From positions 122,228 through 186,227 of the forward strand of contig JAAEAF010006122.1 in NCBI GenBank assembly GCA_011037195.1: a DNA stretch of 64,000 bases, written 5' to 3'. This DNA is from Triatoma infestans (taxonomy: Eukaryota; Arthropoda; Insecta; Hemiptera; Reduviidae). Below are positions 12,238-24,177 of the stretch, one piece after another; the first letter of the stretch is position 1; every line of letters begins with the position of its first letter. The notes beneath the pieces are model-generated. The model saw nothing but the letters and a program-made list of their open reading frames with translations, was not told the origin of the DNA and ran no database searches. Made by a program: the position numbers and the translations under genes.

Positions 12238-13090
12238 ATCTGATGTGAAACACTCACACAACTTTCTCTAACTCCAGTTCTCAAAATTATAATTGACAAA
12301 TTTTATAGTTTGTATACCAGATTTAATGAAATTCAACGAAAACTGAAAAAAAAAACTTCCCGGTTTACTTATTTCCTTGAAACTCGGAATTTTGGCCATC
12401 TATTTATTTCTAATTAATTTTGTTTGGATGATTAAATTGTATAATCAACTATGATAGCACTTTAGAGAAAAACATAACCCCACCTTCCCCCTAAAAATGC
12501 CCTTAAATGAATTTTCCTAGAGAAATGTTTTAAATAAAAGTTATAGATATTTGTATGTTTAGTTTGTGTAAGCTGTTTCAAGAAAATCGTCGGAGCCATT
12601 TTTGACAAAATTGCGAAAAAGTGAAAAAAATCATTTAGTAAAGTGGTAAAGTAAACGCACTTCGAGTTATCCGATTTTTTTCAAACTCAGAATTTCAATA
12701 ACATATTCATTTTTAATTAACATTATTTAGTTGCTAGAATTGTCTAATAAACTGAAATAGCATTTTAGATGAAAACCTAACCCCACCACTCCCCCATAAC
12801 TGCCCTTAAAAGAATTATCCTAAAGAAATTTTGCAAATAAAAGTTTGTAGCTCGTTGTATATGTGTAGTTGATATACCAAGTTTGAAGAAAATCGTCGGA
12901 GTCATTTTTTGAGAAAAACGCAAAAAAATAAAAAAAAAAACAAAACAAAAAACTGTTAAAGTGGTACTTCCGGTTGAGGAATTTTGACAGATAACGTACT
13001 GTCAGATCCCATGGTGATACCAAAACGTAATATCAAGTTTCAACTTTCTGCGTTTTTGAGCTATGCTGTTCACATGCACACACATTTTTC
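12238..13090 (+). mobile_element. H repeat, copy 3, lacking its 3' end
   Basis: Starts with the 5' signature 'gtgaaacactcacacaac' after an A-run. Two core units follow, starting near 12355 and 12660, each with 'cataacccc/cctaacccc', 'gcccttaaa' and 'aaaatcgtcggagccat'-type boxes. It then reaches the 'gagctatgctgttcac' box and a short CA tract at about 13070. The terminal hairpin is not present. The minus frame at 12820-13023 is a shadow of the repeat. Confidence 0.8.
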
Positions 13091-14044
13091 ATAAAATTTG
13101 TCAAAAGAATGCTGGTATTTCCCTACATAATAACAAAATCGATTAATATTTTGAAACACAATGAGATCTTTTGAGATCGCGTTTTGAGAAGCCAAAATTA
13201 ACACCAAATTTTGTGTCGTATTTCTTTTGTGTTATCGTATTTTTTTTTTTTGCCTTTTTCATATTAAAATAAAAAAAATTACAGAAATACAATTTACTTT
13301 GTCCATGTTGAACGGAATGAATTACTCATGTAAAAGTGATCCTGAATTCATAGTAGGTTGAAGTTCTAACATGAGATTTAGTTCATTCATTTTTGATTTT
13401 GTTAGTAGCTAGTACTTCCTGTTTTATCTGTTCAATTAGAGGCCAAGGCATGTCTCTGTTTTTAATTGAGTCTATTGTTATTTTGTTGCATGCCCTAATG
13501 ATTGCTGTACAATCTTGCTCCTTAATGCCGCTCTATACTAACCCCTTCTATTGTCTTTAACACCGCAAACTGCTCGTGCTAATTGTGTATGTTTGTCTCT
13601 GCGTGTATATATCTGAACAGCATAATTCAAAAACGCATAATCGCAGAAAGTTTAAACTTGACATTCCGTTTGGGTAGATCACTATGGCACTCGACAGGAA
13701 GTTGACTACCACAATTTCTCAACCGGAAGTAGCACTTTACTGAATAGATTTTTTTTAAATTTTTGCCATTTTCTCAAAAATAGCTCGATTATATTAACGA
13801 TTTTATTTACTATGCCCATTAGCTACACATATAATGAAGTACATCTACTATTATTTCAAATACTTTACCGGGAAAATCATTTAAAGGAGTTTTGTAGGAG
13901 AGGTGGGGTTATGCTTTTCGTCAAAGTGCTAATTTAGTACATTATACAATTCAATCATCCAAATAATATTAATTAGAATTAAATACGATGGTCATTTAAT
14001 AAGTACCGAAACAAATCGCTGTAGCTCAAAAACTATTTATTTAA

Positions 14045-15041
14045 TCAATACAAAATTTTGGCTACTTTTCAACATAGTCTTCAGCAACATTTATACACTT
14101 GTCCAATCGTTCTTTTAATTTGTGTACGCCTCTGGCATAAGATTCTTTGGGTTGAACTCGAAGCCACTTTTGCACCTGATTTTAACTTCTTCATTGGATT
14201 GAGAATGTTAGGGGTCCAAACAAATGGAATTATAATGGGGTAGGTGGGGCTGTAGAGGGATGTGGAATGATCTCCCACCCCACGTTTTGAAGTGTTTCTT
14301 GTGTTAAGTATGCCATGTGGGAGCGCGCGTGGTCGTGAAGCAAAATCACGCCTTTACTAAAGTGTCCACGACGTTCCATTCCAATGGCCAGGCCTTATTT
14401 TGTAATATTGGCTGTTGATCTTCGAGATAGTCACAATAAATAGGCCCCTGCGAGTCCCCAGAATACTGTAAGCATGACTTTGCCTTTGGGAGAACCCATA
14501 TGCTTCCACTCAAGTCTTTGACGCTTAGACTCTGGCTCAAAATGATGTATCCATGTTTCATCACATGTTACAATCCTACTGAAACATTCTTTTTCATTTA
14601 AACATGTTCTTTCAACTGTTGACTGATTTGAAACCTGATTTCTTTGTGGGCGTCCGTACAGTTTTCTTCGAACTCATCTCGCACAAGTTTTCTCATACTG
14701 CAGCTTATTCTGAATAATGTTATGGACAGTTCCAACACCCGCGTGCTCTTCTTCAGCTATCAGTTCAACAGTAATACGCCTGTTGTCCTGAATTAACGCG
14801 TTGCAACTTCAACTGGTCGTCCACTTCTTTGCTCGTCACAGACATTTACACGGGCACTTTTAAACAATTTTACCCACTTATAAACGTTCGAACGGTTCAA
14901 ACCATTATTTGCGTACACTTTCAACATTCTTTCGTGGATTTCACTACTTTTGATACTCTCTGCAATTAGAAATCTAAGCACTGAGCATTGTTCTTCCGAG
15001 GTGCAATGCTTGAGCGGATCGCTATTGTTAACTGAATACAT
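14045..15041 (-). pseudogene. mariner transposase (DDE/D, Tc1-mariner), broken
   Basis: The N-terminal part (14793-15041) is intact for 82 residues and shows the mariner helix-turn-helix pattern: 'EIHERMLKVY', then 'VYKWVKLFKSAR' and 'DEQRSGRP'. Further on (14346-14564) 'SQGPIYCDYLE' matches the block carrying the second catalytic Asp. Near the C terminus (14060-14280), after frameshifts, pieces like 'HLFGPL' and 'KCINVAEDYVEK' can be followed. The frame changes several times, so no functional enzyme can be made. Its start codon is at 15039-15041, just upstream of the retrotransposon insertion. Confidence 0.88.
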
Positions 15042-15053
15042 TTGAAGTTATAC

Positions 15054-16004
15054 TGCAAGAAATGGGGATTCGAGAGAGATTATGAGATTACGATTGGCAG
15101 TATAGGAGATGATAACCTTACGAGGCCAACGGAGTCGGGCAGCGGTATTATTCGTTGCTATTCAGATGGCTCTAGGCAGGAGGGTACTGGCCTGTCGGGG
15201 GCGGGAGCTTGGTTTCAGGAGCTGGATAAAGAGAGTTCGGTGGCCTTGGGTGGCTTGGCCACTGTTTTTCAGTCTGAGGTGGTGGGCATCATTGAATGCT
15301 GCCACCTGGTGGGGGAGTGGCAGGGAGAGTTCAAGGAAGTGCGGATTTTCTCGGATAGCCAGGCCGCACTAAGGGCTTTGAGTAAGCCTTGGTGGAGTTC
15401 GAAATTAGTGGGAGAATGTCGGAGGAAGCTCAACGCTTTGGCTCGGAGGGATAAGGTGCATCTCTATTGGATACCCGGACATGCGGGAATAGAGGGCAAT
15501 GAGAGGGCGGATCGGCTGGCCAGGGAGGGATCATCATTACCATTTTGTGGTCCTGAACCAGCCCTGGCCGTTACAAAGACGTTTCGCGACAAACAGATTA
15601 GACTATGGGAGACGAGAGCTTTGGAGAAACGCTGGGGGGACACGCAGGGGTGCCTCCAAGCTAAAAGATTTATAAAGGCAGGTAAGCAGAGAATTTCGGA
15701 GTATCTCCTGTCTCTTAGTAGGACGGGTTTGAGGACCTTGGTAGGAATAGTGACTGGACACACTTGGGTGTCCAGTCACTTGTTTAACATAGGAAAGACG
15801 CGGAGTCCCATTTGTCAGAACTGTGATGACGGAGTTAGGGAAACGGTGTATCACTACTTATGTCAGTGTCCCCGTTTCGCTGGAACTAGGTTTCGTATAT
15901 TTGGGAGGACACCACTCTCGCAGGATTGTCTAGGCGAGTTGGAGTTTAGGGATATCTTGAGATATTGTAGATTAACCGGCAAGTTACCGGGGGAGACTAA
16001 TTAA
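15054..16004 (+). CDS. RNase H and zinc-knuckle C terminus of I-like ORF2 (partial)
   Basis: An open frame of 316 codons, continuing from truncated upstream sequence; the true start is missing, and no internal start is needed. It encodes a retrotransposon RNase H domain, which removes RNA from RNA:DNA hybrids. Counting from the Cys at 15054, the catalytic set is D38 (CYSDGS), E75 (FQSEVV), D101 (FSDSQAA) and D153 (GNERADRLA), with H143 in WIPGHAG. A C-x2-C-x9-H-x4-C cluster follows ('ICQNCDD...YHYLCQC'), typical of the C terminus of this group. There are no stops or frameshifts, in contrast to the mariner around it. Without the reverse transcriptase part it is not an autonomous element. Confidence 0.88.
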   Translation, partial: CKKWGFERDYEITIGSIGDDNLTRPTESGSGIIRCYSDGSRQEGTGLSGAGAWFQELDKESSVALGGLATVFQSEVVGIIECCHLVGEWQGEFKEVRIFSDSQAALRALSKPWWSSKLVGECRRKLNALARRDKVHLYWIPGHAGIEGNERADRLAREGSSLPFCGPEPALAVTKTFRDKQIRLWETRALEKRWGDTQGCLQAKRFIKAGKQRISEYLLSLSRTGLRTLVGIVTGHTWVSSHLFNIGKTRSPICQNCDDGVRETVYHYLCQCPRFAGTRFRIFGRTPLSQDCLGELEFRDILRYCRLTGKLPGETN

Positions 16005-16092
16005 GGGGTCAAGGGGGGGTATCGGGGGGATAAGAGCCATATAGGCTTAGGTCCCGCGCCTTTGGGCACCCGTTTCCGATAATAATAATAAT
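15054..16092 (+). mobile_element. 5'-truncated I-like non-LTR retrotransposon
   Basis: The insertion is bracketed by the exact 8-bp direct repeat agttatac (15046-15053 and 16093-16100), which I read as its target duplication. It consists of the C-terminal RNase H part of ORF2, a short 3' untranslated region with three G-runs (16006-16030), and a tail of TAA/ATA triplets. A TAA-type tail instead of poly(A) is a known trait of I-clade elements. It is GC-richer than its surroundings. The break at 15054 falls inside the coding frame, as expected for incomplete reverse transcription. Confidence 0.88.
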
Positions 16093-16564
16093 AGTTATAC
16101 TTACCAAATCTGATAAGAAACTAAGTACAAGGATGACAACTTGACGCACTGAAACTATTGTATTGATTAAACAAACCTTTTCTGAGCTACAACGATTTGA
16201 GTAGTTACTTATTGAATGACCCTCGTGTGTGCCAAAATTTGGAGTTTGAAGATAATCGGTAGACCGGAAGAGCGTTTTTGTTTTTTATTTTTTTTTCAGT
16301 TTTTTGCGATTTTTTCGGAAACGTTTCCAAAAATTTTATTTAAACTTGATATATCAACTACACATATAAAGATCTACAATTTTATTTGAAAAATTTCTTT
16401 GGGAACATTCATTTAAGAGCCGCATTTGGTGATGGGGTAGATTTATGTTTTCTTTAACGTGCTATTTTAGTTTATTATACAATTCTATCTTCTAAATAAT
16501 ACTAATTAGAATCAAAATAATTCCAAAGCAAGTTGAAAAAAAAATCAAAATCAACTTGCAAACA

Positions 16565-17335
16565 TAATGAAAGTTTTATTACTGTGTAAGATATTTCCCT
16601 GCAAATCTATCTTCAACATATTTAGTACAGACTCAAGCAATAATCATTAATGGTGTTAGACTATTTCAGTTTAACAATAATCATTATCATCACAATAACA
16701 CTAATAATAATAATAATGATAATAATAATAATAATCTATCGTATAAATTCAATAGCACGCGTATAATGTCGTAATCAGCACGTGTCTGTGTGTATATTAC
16801 TACTCACATTTACATATTGCTATTTCGTTAACTCATATTATAATATTACATGAATACTATATCTGTGAAAACGTGTCTCTTTATTATTTGTATTAATATA
16901 TTTTATTGTTCTATTATAAAAAAGTTTGATAAGTTCGTAATTTTTGTTTATTATTTATTTTTTTACAAAATCAGGGGTACAACATTCGCACATTTATTGC
17001 AGGTTAATACAATTACAGAATTTTTTTATTTTTAAACTTGGAATTTAGTTTCCAGAGCTCTAACATAATGGAATAACTATAGAACTCATAGCTGTTGTAC
17101 GTATAGTAGGGTTGTATTCTAGTAAGCACGTATAGCTCTGGTAGTCAAATGTAGTTAAATTGTAGTCTAGAAGACAGAGCTTCAATAATATTGAAGGAAC
17201 TCACAAAAAATTAGAAATTTATCGCCACAAATTCCTCAAACTATTTAAAATAGTTTTTTTTTTTGGGTGGGGGGAAAAAAGATTCAAATAAAAGTGATAG
17301 GTTAGTTATAAGTTAGTGAGTTATACTGATTTTCC
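16565..17335. other. AT-rich sequence with ATA/ATT triplet repeats
   Basis: Triplet-rich tracts (about 16700-16735) and AT-rich unique sequence. Nothing else recognised. Confidence 0.5.
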
Positions 17336-17339
17336 AGAT

Positions 17340-17830
17340 AATTAAAAAAAAAACAACTCAAAAACTTATTCTGTAAAGTCCACTTCCGGTTAATCGATTT
17401 TCTTCAAATTTACTACTCTACTAATATTCATAATATATATATTATTATTAGACCGGTGGTATATCCATTTTTCAGAGAAAAGCTTCGTTTCTTTAAGTAA
17501 ATCGCGAATGATTGTAAAAAAAAAAAAAAAAAAAATCATTTAGTAAAATGACACTTCCGGTTTGAAAGATATTGTTCGCAATCTTTGTGTCCAAATACGA
17601 TGTAATACTAAAACCGAATATCATGTTTGTTGAGCTTTCTGCTGCTGCGATTTTTCGTTTTTTTGAGATATATTTTGTTCAAATACATAGTTTTTTGTAG
17701 TAGATTATTTGCTAAAAAAAATTTTTTCGCACTTATGAGACCGACCACAAAACATATATTTCTGATGAAACTCGAAATATCGAAGCTTTGACAAGACAAA
17801 ATTAGAAATGCCAGAATAATTTTAGCCAAA
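17340..17830 (+). mobile_element. H repeat, copy 5, diverged
   Basis: Two 'cacttccggtt' boxes (about 17381 and 17553) mark core-unit starts. Between them most of the unit is deleted or replaced by AT repeats and a poly(A) run. The following sequence matches the part before the microsatellite ('gagctttctgctgc..atttttcg'), then 'atttgctaaaaa' and 'actcgaaatatcgaa' match the terminal part. The terminal hairpin is not clear. Confidence 0.65.
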
Positions 17831-18199
17831 TGTTCTTAAAAGGTTTAGGAGATCTCAGAATTCAATTGAAGGTTTTAAATTTTCTATACTTTTGATCTTC
17901 TCCGTAGACAGACAATTTAATTATATAAACTTGATTATTTATATATTTTACTAGTTTACATTTTGAGATCTAGAAAAAAGTAATCTTCAGAAAATATTAA
18001 TAATCTTGCTTCAAAAATAAGTAAATATAATTTTACCTTTTGTGTTAATCTAAGAAGAAATTACTTCGAAGATTGAAAATGTAGAAAGGAATTTTCCTCT
18101 TATAGCAATAAGGGGAAATAAAAAACAAAATAACGGAAAAGTCCATGAAGGAGCCAAAACCAGCCAGATAGCAGGTATTTTTTTATTATTATTCTTAAT

Positions 18200-18985
18200 T
18201 GATGGGAGCTTGATCGACACATTGCAGGTTCCATTTGCAACTTTGTCTTCTATTCAACTGGTACTGGAATGTCTAGATAATTGACAGTACTTTCTTCCTC
18301 GAAGGACTTACTTCTAGTCTGGGTCTAAATACGAAAATATCGTCAGTCTAGGTCATAAGAGAATTTTTGGGAATGAAGAGGTGGATAAGTTTGCCAAATT
18401 AGGCGCCACTCTCCCTTTCATTTGTCCCGAACTATTCACAGCTCTGTCTTTAGACTATATGTGTCAAGCTTCCAATCATGGATAGTTCCACAACATTCTT
18501 CCACCTCAGTGGTTTGACCCTGCAGTCCATGATGCTCATTACCAGTCCGGAAGAGAGGGCTATGAGTGAGATGTTGCTGTGACATTCATGTACCTCTCCC
18601 AGGCATCTGGTTGGACCTTTCGCTAAGCATTGTGGATTAAGGAGACATCTCTGCGTAGTTGGGCTCATGCCAGACCCTTTCTGTAGAGTTTTTGAAACAG
18701 AGGAAGAAACATCCTTCCATTTTATGATAAATTGCTTAGCTTGTGAGGAAATTAGGTTTAAGATCTTGGATTGGAACGGACTTTTGTAGAAGAACTTAGG
18801 CTATTTCCCTTCACGGTTATGGTCTGAATTGTTGGGACTGCGATGAATCTTAGATGGCTAGAACCGTCTGTATTTTTGTTCTAGTCCCGAGTTGTTGTTG
18901 TTTTTTTTTGGGATAGCTATATGGACCTAGTACTTTGGATAACATAAGGTTTGGTCCCTTCTCACTGATGAATGATTATCATAAC
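18200..18985 (+). pseudogene. I-like retrotransposon RNase H region, decayed copy A
   Basis: 'GNEEVDKFAKLGATLPFICPE' (near 18370) aligns with 'GNERADRLAREGSSLPFCGPE' of the intact frame at 15054-16004. Further downstream pieces resembling the tail with the Cys/His cluster can be followed near 18600-18760. Stops and frame changes are frequent. The 3' end, 'ctatatggacctag...ggtttggtccctt' (18915-18960), is shared in inverse orientation with 27110-27165. This copy has no pogo insertion and so gives the empty-site reference for copy B. Confidence 0.78.
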
Positions 18986-18989
18986 AAAG

Positions 18990-21190
18990 TTCGCTCGACA
19001 TTTGCGACTCACCACTTTTGTGAACAATGCTGAACCTCCATTGTCAACAAGTTTAGCCTGCATGAATCATAGACGTAAACTCTACAATTGAATCCAGCGG
19101 GGGACCTCTTTCGATTTTAGGTTTTTTTAAACCGGTTCAGTCTGACTTTTGTTACCAATATTTGTATCCCATTTGCATTTTATCCATAAACTGGTAGGTG
19201 ATTGAAGTTCCTGTGCAACAGTTATAGAATTTAGAAGCCTAGGATTTTTGAATAAAAAGTCCTGAAGCTTTTCAGGGTAGTTAAATCGTTCATTGAGGGT
19301 CTTTCAAGCCTCTTTTTTAGAAATTGTTATTATATTTTTTATTGTCCTATTCGTTTCTCGTTTCTATTCAAAGCAAACTATATTGTAACTTTTTCATTAT
19401 AAAAGTCCTATACTTTTACTTTATATCAAAAGTTGGACTGTGCGAATGAACATTGAATATAGATTTGTTTATACAGAAATAATTGATTAAAATAATTCAA
19501 AGTTAAATATACAATTTAAATAAATAACTAGTTATGATTATTTATTTGTTGAATGAATGATCAGTAATAAAACTATACTTCAAATAGATATAAAATTAAA
19601 CTTTATATATTTTTCAGTTGACTAGATCTTTATGCTCTCGGTGGTATATATGTATATAACTATATTATTATCAGTAGAATTATGGGGCAAATGGATATTA
19701 CTATTGAAGTAATAGTTAACTGTAAGTGGCCTATAATACTATATTAAATTGTATTTTTATGCCAGTTTCACTTTATTGGTTGGACTACTACCAGTATCAG
19801 AAGACATATCCCTAACGGTGAGAGTAGCCCTTATCTTGTAGCTTCCATCTTTTTTGCCTCAGCAGTTAACATTCAATTTTATATTTCTAAAAAAACTAAA
19901 TCCCATCTCATAAAAGTATTTATAACTAAATCCTTTTTTTATTCTCCGCTATATATTATATTTAAACAAAAAAATTATCTTTTAACTTTTTAATTTTTTT
20001 TTCTCTTGAAAAATTTGCCCGTTCACTTTCTTTAAATAAGGTGGATGACTAAGATGTCTTTCTTCCTTAATCTTGCAGTATAAAAGAAGGTATGCGCAGA
20101 ATAGAGGTAGTAGTACTAAGTAAAACTGATGGATGATGTTGATGGCAAGGTGACGCGAGATCCGCAATAATGGGAGGAAAATTTATCAGCTTTCCCTTCA
20201 TCTCTTACCAAGACCTTAGTTCCTTTCCAAGCCACTCCATCTACCAAGCGCGCAGTACCCAAACCATCAGAGTTGACTTCCTCATTTCCTTAAAGCGTCC
20301 CTCATCTCTCTGACTTAACCTTACTACTCATGCCCTCTATTGTAAAGTTGGCCTCTCTTCTATGCCATCCAAAATTGATATATATATATATATATATATA
20401 GTAGTTCCTAGAGACGGATCCTTTTGTCTTCTCTATACTCTGCTCCTATTCAAACTCCTATACTATTTCTTTTAAAAACAAAATTGATAAAAATCTGAAT
20501 CAAATAATATAATAATCTGTTTTAAAACAAATTACACTATTAGTAAATTTATATATCTGTTCAGTATAGATATATATTTTTACTCAGGGTTGTTTTTTTA
20601 ATAATGAAAGCTTGTTCATAGGCTGGAGAACGTTTACTTTTAGAATGTTTGTGTGTTAAATATATAATTCATACTGTTGATTACATCGTTGAGTAATATT
20701 GAACGGTAAAGATGTGTTTAAAACTTGGTAAGAGAAATCATACTCATACCTCCAAATATTCTTTTACCCGATGATAAGCAGTATTTTGAATATTGATTGC
20801 GTAGCATAAAATTCATATACGTAACATTCATTCCGCTTAGTAGGCAAGAAAAAAAAAAACTTTTTAAACAAAGCTGAACAAAATCATAATATTTGTTTTT
20901 AATATTGAAGATGAAAAATATAAAAAATTATAAAGTTATAAAACGTCAAGTTTGAGATCATTATGAGTATTCGCTTCGAGCTAGCAGTCTGTATCTCAGT
21001 TCTGGTATTTTTGGACCCACGTTTGAAAACATTTAAAACGTTCGCAGAAAAAGCGATGTCGCTCCTACCACTTTGGGTTTTGTTATGAGAATGTTACGGT
21101 CTAAGTTGGGTTTTAAAAAAGCAGTTTCATTGTTGACTTTGTAATAGTCTCATTGGTCAGTGCAGAGATCGGGTCGTTTATATAATACAT
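18990..21190. other. AT-rich sequence with an (AT)n tract
   Basis: An AT dinucleotide run lies at about 20377-20401. No gene or repeat partner recognised. Confidence 0.5.
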
Positions 21191-21315
21191 GAAGAGCCTA
21201 GGCTCTGCAGACCCTCCATTTTACTACTATGAAGCCTGCCTGAAACTTCTCAGTACATTGACTAGTGTTTGCACTTTATATAACACTACCTATCACCGGA
21301 CAGTGAGCTGTAAAG
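21190..21315 (-). repeat. SINE-like fragment (3' part)
   Basis: 'tcaccggacagtgagctgtaaaggc' type sequence resembles part of the tRNA-derived repeat at 44195-44405, and 'cttctcagtacattgactag' resembles 23597-23620 of the SINE there. The polymerase III boxes are absent, so this is at most a body fragment. Orientation follows those copies. Confidence 0.4.
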
Positions 21316-23570
21316 GCTTCTTAGTTCAAGAAAATGTAAGTATTAATCTGCATCTGAATTCGAATTGATTACTGTAAGGTTTTTATCAGGATCCATTGCC
21401 ACAAAAAAACCTGATGGTTAAGTGATTCTATCCTTGTTAATTGCAAATACTGCATGACTCAATTTGTGAGAGGCAATACTCTCTACATGTCTGTACTAAC
21501 TGAAGCTATTATTTCTAGCTACCTACGGTCCTACTGTCTGATAAATGCTCCAGGATAACATGTTTTCAGCCCTTGATCACGTCATAGCTGCTATAATGTA
21601 ACAGTTACCATTTTCGTCGAGGAATTTTATTATAGTTAGTTTCTGTTGTTGAGAGTTTGACCTAGCTTTTTGAATTGTTTCTGTCTATCATTATAATTAT
21701 TATTATTATTATTTTTTAATATTCATCGGGAAAAAAAAAGTTAAAATACTAAACTTCTCCTGCAATACCCAAACGTAGTTTGAGCTACTTGGAGAAACTC
21801 GAAAAATAAATACTTTGTTATTAAGAGGTTTTGTCCATTTTCCTATATTTATACCTGCACTTCCACACATACCCCCTCGCACACATACAACCAAGCAGAC
21901 AGAAAAATAGAGAGAGTGGGAACGACGATGTTTAGTTCATACTCAAGGGAAGAACACTTAAGTTATTTTTTCTTCCTCAAGGAACACTTCTTGAGAAAGT
22001 TTCTTTTTTTCAAATTTGAAATAATTTTCTGCTACAATATTGCAATATTTCCTTTCCAGCAATAGGAAAACATAAAATTAATAGTCCTGCCCGAAAACAA
22101 TCCCTAAAAAAATACCCTACCCCAAATTACTACCCTAAAAATGTCTGAAAATGTTTTCCTCGTTGGCTAAGTATTTCCTTATGTTGAGTAAAAACTTGAC
22201 GCGATTGAAATAAATATCCTTTTACAGCATTAAGAGCAAGTAAAATGAGCTATTTTACCTTCTCCTTGACATAAATAAAGAAGATTACATTTTAAATAAA
22301 TAATATTAGAAGATATTATAGTAATAACAATTTTGTATATATGTATATAATTGTTTCATACTTATAGAAGAGGAGGTGGTCATCATTTGATAATAGGTAG
22401 AAAAGGACCGTCTTGTAAACTGCTGCCAGAAACTCTTAATGCTTCCAAAAATGGCACATAGCCAAGATTAGTGTTTTTAAGAAAAGAAAATGGAATGGTA
22501 AAATCTGGCCTATACTATAAACCTTCCATTTAATATAATGATTTGGTTTGGTTTAGAAGATGGGGATAGAAACAGAAAATGGCTTGGAGACTGTTTTCGC
22601 GTAAAGGGGAGTTGAAAGACAATAAAATCCTTCCGTGTAAGAGTGTGTCTAGCTCTTCTGTAGGTGTAGGTACTATAGTTGTGTTTGGGAGAGTCGATGA
22701 ATAAGAAATAAGAGAGAAAAGGCTTGGCTCGTAGCACATTTCACCTCCTCACTTCGCTGAGTGTATCAAGTATTTGTAAAAACTGTGAGATGTAGCTGAT
22801 GCTGAGGTAACTCTATATATATTTTTTTTTTTCATTCACTCATCCTTTCTCTTTCAGGCTAGGGTAATCAAGTTAAAAACTTTTTCTTTTCAAGGCAACA
22901 GAATTTCCGAGAGTGGTTAATTATTCAACAACAACAAAAAAAAAAAAAAAATGAGAAAGGAAAAGGATGGGGTCTAAGGAGCTCTACTACGAAGAAGGGG
23001 GTCGCCAATAATTGTGGAGGTAATAAGATTGGGGAGTACTCTTTTCCGTCAGTTTGTATACTGGGCAGGATGGGCAGAGACTTGCTACTTTCTGTTGCCA
23101 TCATGTCTCCATGGGGTGGGTGTTTGAATTGTCACCCACCATATAATAACTGTAAAGAGTTTTCTATGATATAGCGGCTTTGGCGAGAGCTCTTACAGAT
23201 CACTTGCTTTGTTTTCTTTGTAAATTTTATCTGCTTGAACTGCGCCGCTATTTGCCTATTTAACTTCACTTGCAATATTAATTTATCTCATCATGATTAT
23301 TTTATTTTAAATTACATAAAATTTATTTTTTCTTTGTGTCAAGCTAAACATAATTGAAATGGAAATGCGGAACTAAATATATATTTCTGGGGAAATAATT
23401 AAAGTGAGGCTGCTAAATGATTTAAAAGTAACAATTTTTTTATAGTAATTAAAAATTGCATTTACAAATTTCAAAAATGTTGTTGAGGCCAATTTTTCTG
23501 TTCACAAATAGTCTTCAAGCATAGAGCTATAGATTATTTACAATACTTACAGATTTCTGAAGCGATATAA
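21315..23570. other. AT-rich sequence, nothing recognised
   Basis: Poly(A) and ATT runs only. The overlapping minus frames at 22510-22739 show no known domain. Confidence 0.5.
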
Positions 23571-23584
23571 TTACAACCTCTAGT

Positions 23585-23785
23585 CTATAGTGCTTCCTGG
23601 AGCTTTCTCAGTACATTCACAATATTCTCTCTTTTCAGACAACCCTGTCTAATACTGGACTATAAAATGTGGAGACGGTTAGCAAGACAAAATCTGAAGG
23701 CATTAGAGCCTGGATTTGAACCCGGGATCTGCGCGCACAAGTCCTGTACCTGCTATCACTGAGCTAATCCCGTCCCATGTATTGT
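23585..23785 (-). mobile_element. tRNA-derived SINE, family 2
   Basis: On the minus strand the sequence has an A box ('ttagctcagtgatag', about 23756-23770) and, about 40 bases downstream, a B box ('gggttcaaatcc', about 23712-23723), at normal tRNA spacing. A body of over 100 bp follows, ending in sequence like 'gaagcactatagactagagg'. I could not find a target-site duplication, so the edges are approximate. A tRNA gene is less likely because the stems are poor and the match continues into a SINE-like body. Confidence 0.65.
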
Positions 23786-24177
23786 GCTTAGTACTTGCAT
23801 GGTATGGAACCAAATAATTCGCCAGTTACATCAGAATTGCCCTAATTAATTATTTTCTTTTCAGTTAAAAATGTTAGACATTTATCGAAATTCTGAAAAA
23901 ATTATTTTCGGATTGAGGGTGATTTCCAGTGGGCGGTTAGTCTGATAAAAATTCAATTTTTCTTTTATCATTGCTTTCCAAAACAATTAAATGGAATTTG
24001 TATTAAATCACTATTAATCTCTGTCCCTCTGTAAATTGAAACTTTTCAATATTTATAAGAATACAATCCTATCACAATTTCCAGAAATAATCCGCACAAA
24101 TTTACCAAACATCTGGATCAAAACTGTTACTAAATTTTTTCTTTTTTTTTTTTTTTGTAATTGATATCATTATTTTG

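Larger units (their letters stand above)
13986..16225 (-). mobile_element. mariner element 1 (degraded, carries nested insertion)
   Basis: Inverted ends of about 60 bp face each other. The left one has 'ggtcatttaataagta' and 'ttaatcaatac'; the right one, inverted, has 'ggtcattcaataagta' and the same 'ttaatcaatac'. The left flank is TA (13984-13985). The right flank is TG, which I read as a mutated TA target duplication. The transposase is on the minus strand and broken by stops and frameshifts. Without the 1039-bp insertion at 15054-16092 the element would be about 1.2 kb, a normal mariner length. It lies inside H copy 4. Confidence 0.9.
13590..16560 (-). mobile_element. H repeat, copy 4, split by a mariner
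   Basis: Minus-oriented. The left part (13590-13985) runs from the 'cataattcaaaaacg' box through the first core unit to '..attagaattaaa'. The right part (16226-16560) resumes with 'gccaaaatttggagtttgaagataatcgg'-type sequence and a second core unit. Joined, they match uninterrupted H sequence near 9040-9080, which is effectively an empty site for the mariner between them. Confidence 0.82.

Noticed and set aside
12820..13023. Minus frame with 'KNDSDDFL', also found at 29963-30187
   Set aside because: Both lie at the same place in H repeat copies. The shared peptide follows from DNA similarity, and composition is low-complexity with no domain.
15464..15854. Minus frames of 83 and 99 codons
   Set aside because: Shadows of the RNase H frame on the plus strand.
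23705..23775. A working tRNA gene on the minus strand
   Set aside because: A and B boxes are present but stems are poor and the sequence continues into a SINE-like body with relatives at 21190 and 44195.
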